Shown: positions 5,470 through 11,091 of the stretch, one piece after another
How the letters are laid out: every line of letters begins with the position of its first letter
Numbering within the stretch: the first letter of the stretch is position 1
Assembly: GCA_015490315.1 (NCBI GenBank)
Contig: WFYB01000147.1
Coordinates: forward strand, 1-11,091
Direction: 5' to 3'
DNA length: 11,091 bases
Origin: Sulfurovum sp.
GTDB lineage: Bacteria > Campylobacterota > Campylobacteria > Campylobacterales > Sulfurovaceae
The notes under the pieces: model-generated
Database searches by the model: none
What the model saw: only the letters and a program-made list of their open reading frames with translations
What the model was told of the DNA's origin: nothing
Program-made: the position numbers and the translations under genes

Positions 5470-8400
5470 GTGGAAATGCTCACAGAGATAATGGTCTTAT
5501 TGTTTTTGCTGGTATTGGTGCTAATCTTTATCGGGCGCAAGAACAGTAAGCTGCTTGAAAAGATCAGTGTCTTGGAAAAGACTGTTGAGATGAAGGCGGA
5601 GAGTATTGCACATTTTAAAACGGTCTATACCAATTCACTCAAAGCCATAGAAGTACACGATGCACAGGCCGAAGAGATCCAAGAAAAGTCCAGAGAGATC
5701 GATGAGCTAAGACATGAACAGCGGCGACTGCAGCACCACATCGCAGATCAGGAAGAGACTTTTCATGTCCATCGGCAGCGACATAAGCAGGAACTCGAAG
5801 AGATCACAGCGAAGATGCAGGTACTGCAAGATAAGTTTGCCGCTGAAAAGGAGGAGATGAAGCAGCTGCGAAAGATCTATCAGACAGGTACCAAAGAGCG
5901 GCAGGCGAATGAACAGACAATAGAAAAGCTGCAGCAGGAACTCTCGCAGCAACAGATCAGATATGATGAAGAGACTGTACGGCTCCAAGCAGAGATCGAT
6001 AAAACCTCCGATGCCTATAAAAGCTTGCAACAAGCATATGACAAACGTCTTGAGGAGATAACAGGGCTGCAGCAGAGCATCGAAGAGAAAACAGATGAGA
6101 TCGCATCACTCCAACACAGAGAGCAAGAGAGAGAAGAGGCACATCGTATAGAGATAGAGCAGTTCCAAGAGAAGATATCCGAGCGGGAGCATACGGTCGC
6201 AGAACTTGAGGCAAATTATGCCCGCGCTAAGAAAGAGGCGGCAGTCAAACAGGAGAGGCTCGCAGGAGAGATAGAGAGACGGGATGAGCATATCGTTGTG
6301 CTGGTATCACAACAAGAGGCACTCAAAGAGAAGATCGCTAAGAATGAAGCGGATGTGTCACAACTGCAGGCAGCACTGGATGACGCAAATACGCAGTATC
6401 AGATACTCCAAAATAATTACGACACAACCGTAGAGGGCTACAAGGAGAACGAAAAAAATCTCCAAAATAGGATAGAAGAGGGTAAAGCCTCTATCGAGGA
6501 GAAGGTAGATGAGATTGATCGGCTGAATGCGGCACTGGCGAATACATTGGAGGAGAAAGAGAGACTTGAAGCGTTGCTAAAGAGCCTGCATGAGAAATTC
6601 TCTGAGCTTGAAGGGACGCACCATGCAGATATGGAATCGGCTCAGAAGAGAGAAGCATCACTCACGCAAACGATCGAAGCGAAAGTGCAGCAGTTTAAAG
6701 AGTTGGAAGCGAAAGCGGCTTTGGAAAAAGAGCGACTCGAGTTACAGGTTTTCGAGAGAGATGCACAGCTATCGCAGATGAAAGCGGAACATCTGGAGCA
6801 GATCAGCCAAAAAGAGAAGATGGTAGCAGCATTGCAGGAGCAGCTTGGAGATATGGGTGAGCAATCAGAGTATCTCCATAATGAATTGCAGCATTTGAGT
6901 ATTGTCTATCAAGAGCAAAGTGTTTATATGGATGCGCTACAGAGAGAGTATGCAAAGACGAAAGAAACGATGCACAAAGAGATCAGCCGGATCACTGAGG
7001 AGCTTGAAGAGGAGAAGAGGGAGGCTTCACAAAGAGCACGGGAGTATGAGGAGAAGTTTGCTGCACAAGAACGTGCGTATCAAGATTTGGTTACTGAGCA
7101 TACACTGCAGAGCGATGCTTATGAAAAAGAGTATCAGGCACTGCAGCTGACACTGGAGATGCTGCAGAAGAACCATACAATGATGCTCAAAGAGAGTGAG
7201 GAGCAGAAGCATAAACTCCAAACCCAACTGGATAAAAAAGAGACCTCACTGCAAAAGAGAGTGCAGATGATCCAAGAGCAGGAGAGACGCATAGAGGAAA
7301 ATGAGGCTTCGATAGATGCACAAAAGGTGTTGATCGGTGAGAAAGAGGCAGAGATCCTTTCGTATCAAGAGGCGTTGGAGACGTTGAGGGATAAGAAGCG
7401 AAAAGAGAGCGACCGGCTGCAGAGGGAGATTGACCAAAAGGCAAATGAGATCAAAATCCTTCAAGAGGAACTGCAGAGCAGAGAACACGTACAGAGTGCA
7501 CAGGTTGCCCAGTATGAAGAGGAGATCAGAAATCTGGAAGCAGCGCTGTCCGCTCTCCAATCTGAGCAGAAGGAGATGATAGAAAGAGCTGACAGCATTC
7601 AGCAGCAAGCCAAAAAGGAGATTGAGAGTTTGCAGCAGCAGATCGTTCAGGCAGAGCAAAACCATGCGATACTGCAGCATGAATCTGCGGCAAAAGAGAG
7701 AAAGCTGCAAGAAAAGCTTGAAGAGAGTCGGGAGAAGATCAGAGAGAAGAGCGAGGCGATCGAAGCATTGGAATCACAGATATCTCGCGAGGCACAGAAA
7801 ATGCAGGAGCGGGAGAAGCGTTGGCGGTCAATGGTCGAAGAGAGGGATCACGCACGTGAGGAGATAGAGAGAGCCAAAAGCCGGATTGAACTGCAGATGC
7901 AAAAGCGTGCAGCGGATTTTGAGGCACAAATGGAAGAGAAGGAGCGTGCCTACAGAGAACTTGAAACGATCTATAGCCAAGAGAGAGAAGCAGGAGAAGA
8001 GGAGCGAAATAAGCTCTTGGAGCGTATAGCTGCGAAGGAAACGGAGATCTCGGAACTCAATACAAGAGTGCAAATGCAGGAAGCCAAGAAGAAAAACATT
8101 TTGATACAGCAGCAAAAGGAGCGTGAGGCATCACATAAACGTGAAGAGAAGCTCAGGATAGAAATAGAAGCACTCACTCATAAGGCTGCCAAAGAGCGAG
8201 AGCAATACCAAGAGAGTCTCAAAGAGCAAGAGGCATTACTCGAGCAGGTGACTCAAGAGGGTACTAAAAAACTGGAGCATGCAGAAGCGGAGCTTGAAGC
8301 GCTGCGAAATGCATACAGCCGCAAAGAAGAGGAGCTGCGACAGCTTCACTCCCAAATAACACTCCATGAAGGGAAATCGACGGCACAGAAAAGTGAGTTG

Positions 8401-8718
8401 GAGAAGAAGAATGAAGCATTGGCGACACTGCAGCAAGCGATGCATGAGATAGAGGCAAAAATGGATGCGCTACAGAGCCGCTACAGCAAAAGCCTGAAAA
8501 AAGCACAACAGACCATCAAAGTAAAACGTAAGGCGCTGGCAGCCAAGGAGGCGGAGATAGAGAAGCTAAAAGAGGAGGAGCATCTGCTCACAAGTATGGA
8601 GATACGGCGCCTCTACAGCAGAGGGATGAGCAAAAAAAAGATCGCCAAACGGCTGGATCTTCCTATCGGTGCTGTATTGGCTGTGATTGAACATGATAAA
8701 AGAGGATCAGAACTATAG
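5470..8718 (+). CDS. Giant membrane-anchored coiled-coil protein with C-terminal HTH-like segment
   Basis: Not recognised as a named protein. Its 1082 residues fall into three parts. Residues 4-21 are one hydrophobic helix followed by Arg/Lys, which predicts an N-terminal anchor with the rest in the cytoplasm. Residues about 27-1037 are Glu/Lys/Gln-rich heptads with no proline and no cysteine: a near-unbroken coiled coil, about 150 nm if fully extended. Residues 1043-1076 (EIRRLYSRGMSKKKIAKRLD, then LPIGAVLAVIEHD) read as a helix-turn-helix, like the C-terminus of DUF2802/DUF6115 (SwrB/YlxL-type) proteins, which are far shorter. A degenerate LxxxY motif recurs along the rod. GTG at 5470 is chosen because AGGGGA lies five bases upstream; ATG at 5476 is the alternative. 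It has its own promoter. A scaffold, tether or cytoskeletal role is a guess. Confidence 0.8.
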   Translation: MEMLTEIMVLLFLLVLVLIFIGRKNSKLLEKISVLEKTVEMKAESIAHFKTVYTNSLKAIEVHDAQAEEIQEKSREIDELRHEQRRLQHHIADQEETFHVHRQRHKQELEEITAKMQVLQDKFAAEKEEMKQLRKIYQTGTKERQANEQTIEKLQQELSQQQIRYDEETVRLQAEIDKTSDAYKSLQQAYDKRLEEITGLQQSIEEKTDEIASLQHREQEREEAHRIEIEQFQEKISEREHTVAELEANYARAKKEAAVKQERLAGEIERRDEHIVVLVSQQEALKEKIAKNEADVSQLQAALDDANTQYQILQNNYDTTVEGYKENEKNLQNRIEEGKASIEEKVDEIDRLNAALANTLEEKERLEALLKSLHEKFSELEGTHHADMESAQKREASLTQTIEAKVQQFKELEAKAALEKERLELQVFERDAQLSQMKAEHLEQISQKEKMVAALQEQLGDMGEQSEYLHNELQHLSIVYQEQSVYMDALQREYAKTKETMHKEISRITEELEEEKREASQRAREYEEKFAAQERAYQDLVTEHTLQSDAYEKEYQALQLTLEMLQKNHTMMLKESEEQKHKLQTQLDKKETSLQKRVQMIQEQERRIEENEASIDAQKVLIGEKEAEILSYQEALETLRDKKRKESDRLQREIDQKANEIKILQEELQSREHVQSAQVAQYEEEIRNLEAALSALQSEQKEMIERADSIQQQAKKEIESLQQQIVQAEQNHAILQHESAAKERKLQEKLEESREKIREKSEAIEALESQISREAQKMQEREKRWRSMVEERDHAREEIERAKSRIELQMQKRAADFEAQMEEKERAYRELETIYSQEREAGEEERNKLLERIAAKETEISELNTRVQMQEAKKKNILIQQQKEREASHKREEKLRIEIEALTHKAAKEREQYQESLKEQEALLEQVTQEGTKKLEHAEAELEALRNAYSRKEEELRQLHSQITLHEGKSTAQKSELEKKNEALATLQQAMHEIEAKMDALQSRYSKSLKKAQQTIKVKRKALAAKEAEIEKLKEEEHLLTSMEIRRLYSRGMSKKKIAKRLDLPIGAVLAVIEHDKRGSEL

Positions 8719-8735
8719 TCCCCGAACCATCCTTC

Positions 8736-8744
8736 TGCTATAAT
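8736..8744 (+). promoter_or_regulatory. Extended -10 promoter (TGCTATAAT) for the ABC-F gene
   Basis: TGCTATAAT lies in the 57-base gap after the coiled-coil gene, about 32 bases before the ABC-F start. Transcription would begin near 8751. There is no clear -35 box. The ABC-F gene can therefore be expressed separately from the coiled-coil gene. Confidence 0.55.
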
Positions 8745-8775
8745 GCTGCCAAAATCTTCCATGGACGGATAGCCG

Positions 8776-10620
8776 ATGATACAACTGACCAACCTTTCCA
8801 AAAGCTTTGGAGGGCAAACCCTCTTTCGTGATGTCAATCTCAAAGTCACCAAAAATCAGAAGATCGGTTTTGTCGGACGTAACGGTTCTGGCAAATCGAC
8901 ACTTTTTAAGATGATACTGGGTGAGGAGAGCTGGGACGAGGGGGAGATCAGTATCCCCAAGAATTACCGTATCGGAGCACTGAAACAGCATCTTGTCTTT
9001 ACCGAAAAGAGTGTTCGGGAAGAGTGTGCGCTGGTACTTCCAGAAGATGAGCAGTGGAATTTCTACAAGATCGAAAAACTCCTTTTTGGACTTGGGTTTA
9101 CGCAGGAGGATCTGGAGAAAGATCCACTAAGTTTTTCGGGCGGCTATCAGATCCGGATCAATCTGGTAAAACTCCTGGCGACCGAACCCAATATGCTCCT
9201 TTTGGATGAACCGACCAACTACCTTGATCTCCCTTCTTTGCGATGGCTCAAAGGCTTTATCCGTGAGTTTGACGGAGAGGTGATACTGATTACGCATGAC
9301 CGTGATTTTATGGATGCGGTAAGTACCCATACGATGGGTGTTCAGCGTAAAGGACTGAGGCTTGTGCCAGGAGACAGCCATAAGTACTACGCGACACTGG
9401 CACTTGAAGATGAAACCTATGAAAAGACCAAAGCCAATCAGGAGAAGAAGCGTAAAGAGCTTGAAGAGTTTGTCGCCCGCAACAAAGCCAGAGCATCAAC
9501 TGCGGCAATGGCACAGTCCAAACAGAAAGAGCTGGACAAGATGGAAGCACTTGGTGAGCTGGAGAGTGATGCGACACTGGCATTTGACTTTAACTATGCG
9601 GATACCCCGGCAAAGATACTCTTGCGAGCAGAGGGCTTGGGCTTTGGCTATGATGTGGATGCCTCGCTCTTCAAAGATCTGGATTTTGTACTTGAGAAGG
9701 GTAAGCGGATCGCGATCATCGGGAAGAACGGCAAGGGAAAATCGACCCTGCTTAACTATATTGCTCAGGAGCTGCCGAGTCAGCAGGGTGCGCTGAGTTA
9801 TCATTCGTCGGCAAAGTTTGCACACTTTGGGCAGACCAATATCGAGAGGCTCAATACAGTGGCTACCATTGTCGAAGAGATCGCTTCTATGAGTAAAGAG
9901 ATCGGTATACCGCAGGCACGTACGATTGCGGGGCGGATGATGTTTTCAGGTGAACTTGGGGACAAAAAGATAGAGGTACTCTCCGGTGGGGAGCGTAGCA
10001 GGGTGATGCTTGGCAAGATCATCGCAACACCGGCAAACCTTCTCTTTTTGGATGAGCCGACCAACCACCTCGATATGCAGTCTATCGATGCACTGGCAGA
10101 TGCGATAGAGCGTTTTGAAGGCTCCTTGGTGATGGTCACCCACTCTGAAATGCTGCTTCGCCGGCTTGCAGATGCTTTGATCGTTTTCCATAAAGACGGA
10201 GCGGAGTATTTTGACGGCGGTTATGATGAGTTCCTTGAGAAGATAGGCTGGGAAGAGGAGGAGCAGAAGGGCTCTAAGAGTGATGAGAAGAAAAAACCGA
10301 AGATCGACTACAAAGAACGAAAGAAACTGCGCAAAGAGTGCATACAGGCACGTAACGCTTTGCGAGATCCTTATAGAAAAGAGATCAAAACATGTGAAGA
10401 TCAGATCGCCCAGATAGAGAAGGAGATCGCATGTGAGAACAGACTTCTGGAGGAGGCATCTCAAAATGGTGACAACAGCAGCATGATAGAGCACTCTGCC
10501 ACTCTGGGGAAACTGCAGGATGAGGTCGATAGACTCTTTGACCGTCTGGAGATTGCGACAGAGAAAGAAGAGGAGATTACAGCTGAGTATGAGGAGAAGC
10601 TTGCCGCTTTGGATGGGTGA
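8776..10620 (+). CDS. ABC-F family ATPase (ribosome-associated type)
   Basis: This 614-residue protein carries two ABC ATPase domains and no membrane segment, the ABC-F plan (EttA, Uup, YheS). Such proteins act on ribosomes, binding near the E-site tRNA to adjust translation or relieve stalling. Domain 1: Walker A GRNGSGKS (34-41), signature SGGYQ (121-125), Walker B LLLDEP (141-146), His174. Domain 2: Walker A GKNGKGKS (316-323), signature LSGGER (402-407), Walker B LLFLDEP (422-428), His456. The charged linker (about 210-265) is the P-site-tRNA interaction region. A C-terminal coiled coil (about 512-612) resembles that of Uup/YheS-type members; which subgroup is uncertain. An in-frame stop at 8770-8772 rules out an earlier start. 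The RBS is weak. An antibiotic-resistance role is possible but unsupported. Confidence 0.93.
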   Translation: MIQLTNLSKSFGGQTLFRDVNLKVTKNQKIGFVGRNGSGKSTLFKMILGEESWDEGEISIPKNYRIGALKQHLVFTEKSVREECALVLPEDEQWNFYKIEKLLFGLGFTQEDLEKDPLSFSGGYQIRINLVKLLATEPNMLLLDEPTNYLDLPSLRWLKGFIREFDGEVILITHDRDFMDAVSTHTMGVQRKGLRLVPGDSHKYYATLALEDETYEKTKANQEKKRKELEEFVARNKARASTAAMAQSKQKELDKMEALGELESDATLAFDFNYADTPAKILLRAEGLGFGYDVDASLFKDLDFVLEKGKRIAIIGKNGKGKSTLLNYIAQELPSQQGALSYHSSAKFAHFGQTNIERLNTVATIVEEIASMSKEIGIPQARTIAGRMMFSGELGDKKIEVLSGGERSRVMLGKIIATPANLLFLDEPTNHLDMQSIDALADAIERFEGSLVMVTHSEMLLRRLADALIVFHKDGAEYFDGGYDEFLEKIGWEEEEQKGSKSDEKKKPKIDYKERKKLRKECIQARNALRDPYRKEIKTCEDQIAQIEKEIACENRLLEEASQNGDNSSMIEHSATLGKLQDEVDRLFDRLEIATEKEEEITAEYEEKLAALDG

Positions 10621-10644
10621 AACAGAAATATGCCAGAAGTGTAT

Positions 10645-10690
10645 GCTCCCTCTTCCCCTCTATGATAGAAGAGGAGAGGGGGAAGCTCCG
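10645..10690. terminator. Polypyrimidine/polypurine stem between convergent genes
   Basis: CTTCCCCTCT (10652-10661) can pair with AGAGGGGGAAG (10675-10685), with one bulged G. CCTCTTC (10649-10655) can pair instead with GAAGAGG (10668-10674). The structure lies in the 72-base gap between the ABC-F gene and the convergent HIT gene, where a two-way terminator is expected. No T-run follows on either strand, so its function is uncertain. Confidence 0.4.
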
Positions 10691-10692
10691 GT

Positions 10693-11046
10693 TTAGAGGC
10701 TCTTGTGCGGATCTTCGTGTGAGTGATCCCAGCGCAGTTTGCCTCCGCCAAGCAGGTGAAAATGCAGATGGAATACCTCCTGCCCGCCATCTGCTCCGTT
10801 GTTGGTGACAAGTCGGTAGCCTGTCTTGTCCACACCTACCTTTTCGGCAACTTCTTGTATAAACGGTGTCATTTTAGCCATGGTTTCAGGGTCGGTACTG
10901 TGGAAGTTTTCGATATGTTTTTTTGGGATGATCAGTACATGCACCGGTGCTTTGGGATAGAGGTCGTGAAATGCGAGAAAATCTTCATTTTCATGCACGG
11001 TATTGTTGGGTATCTCTTTATTGACGATCTTGCAGAATATGCACAT
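10693..11046 (-). CDS. HIT-family nucleotide hydrolase (HINT-like)
   Basis: This 117-residue protein is a histidine-triad hydrolase. The triad HLHFHLLGG (93-101) holds His93, His95 and His97; by family analogy the middle one attacks the phosphorus. MCIFCKI at the start (Cys2, Cys5) is the usual zinc-binding opening of HINT-type members, and PKKHIENF (41-48) is another family block. HINT enzymes split nucleoside phosphoramidates such as AMP-lysine, acting as dimers in the cytoplasm. The physiological substrate is usually unknown. ATG at 11046 follows GAAGGA at a normal distance, with an extended -10 box further upstream. The gene converges on the ABC-F gene. The length is normal and nothing is missing. 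Confidence 0.93.
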   Translation of the reverse strand: MCIFCKIVNKEIPNNTVHENEDFLAFHDLYPKAPVHVLIIPKKHIENFHSTDPETMAKMTPFIQEVAEKVGVDKTGYRLVTNNGADGGQEVFHLHFHLLGGGKLRWDHSHEDPHKSL

Positions 11047-11080
11047 TTTTGGTCCTTCGTAAATGATTCATTATGGGTTA

Positions 11081-11089
11081 ATTATAGCA
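11081..11089 (-). promoter_or_regulatory. Extended -10 promoter (TGCTATAAT) for the HIT gene
   Basis: On the minus strand 11089-11081 reads TGCTATAAT, the same nine bases as at 5435 and 8736. It lies about 35 bases before the HIT start. Transcription would begin near 11074. Any -35 element is outside the window. Confidence 0.55.
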
Positions 11090-11091
11090 TA

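Noticed and set aside
7246..7710. Minus-strand 154-codon open frame, and several similar Leu-rich frames opposite the coiled-coil gene
   Set aside because: They are antisense shadows: Glu/Lys/Gln codons read backwards give Leu/Phe/Ser-rich frames. They have no RBS or family features.
8761..8772. Tiny upstream frame ATG-GAC-GGA-TAG before the ABC-F gene as a leader peptide
   Set aside because: It has only three codons and no RBS. It is useful mainly as an in-frame stop that fixes the ABC-F start at 8776.

Overview
The window looks like chromosomal DNA from a Campylobacterota (epsilonproteobacterial) genome, probably a Sulfurovum- or Sulfurimonas-like sulfur/hydrogen oxidiser. The evidence is moderate GC content with AT-rich intergenic gaps, strong TATAAT boxes (three with the extended form TGCTATAAT) without clear -35 boxes, AAGGA-type ribosome binding sites, and familiar protein families in a compact layout. 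The genus is inferred, not shown.

Left edge (1-508): the first 48 bases are the start of a minus-strand IS30-family transposase that runs off the window. A likely IS terminus lies at about 127-150. A T-rich non-coding stretch follows, with two inverted repeats that carry a shared 13-base motif, and then the argH promoter. Next come argH (argininosuccinate lyase, last step of arginine synthesis) and, 13 bases downstream, an OsmC-like thiol protein with an unusual Gly-rich tail ending in Cys-Cys-Ser. A small BFD-type [2Fe-2S] protein converges on it.

Middle (2652-5469): divergent from the BFD gene is a two-gene unit. It pairs a glutamine-synthetase/GCS-fold amidoligase (Amidoligase_2 type) with a class I glutamine-amidotransferase-like peptidase, three bases apart. 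The pair suggests making and cutting an unknown amide or gamma-glutamyl-like bond. A separate promoter then drives a DUF190 (PII-like) protein and a CrcB/Fluc fluoride channel, whose genes overlap by the four bases GTGA.

Right half (5470-11091): the most unusual gene encodes a 1082-residue protein. It has one N-terminal membrane helix, about 1000 residues of proline-free coiled coil, and a short C-terminal helix-turn-helix-like segment. It is followed by an ABC-F ATPase gene with its own extended -10 promoter. A convergent HIT-family hydrolase gene ends the window, with its promoter at the very last bases.

The best candidates for under-described biology are the giant membrane-anchored coiled-coil/HTH protein and the amidoligase-peptidase pair. 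The structured leader region before argH is a weaker but real sequence pattern.
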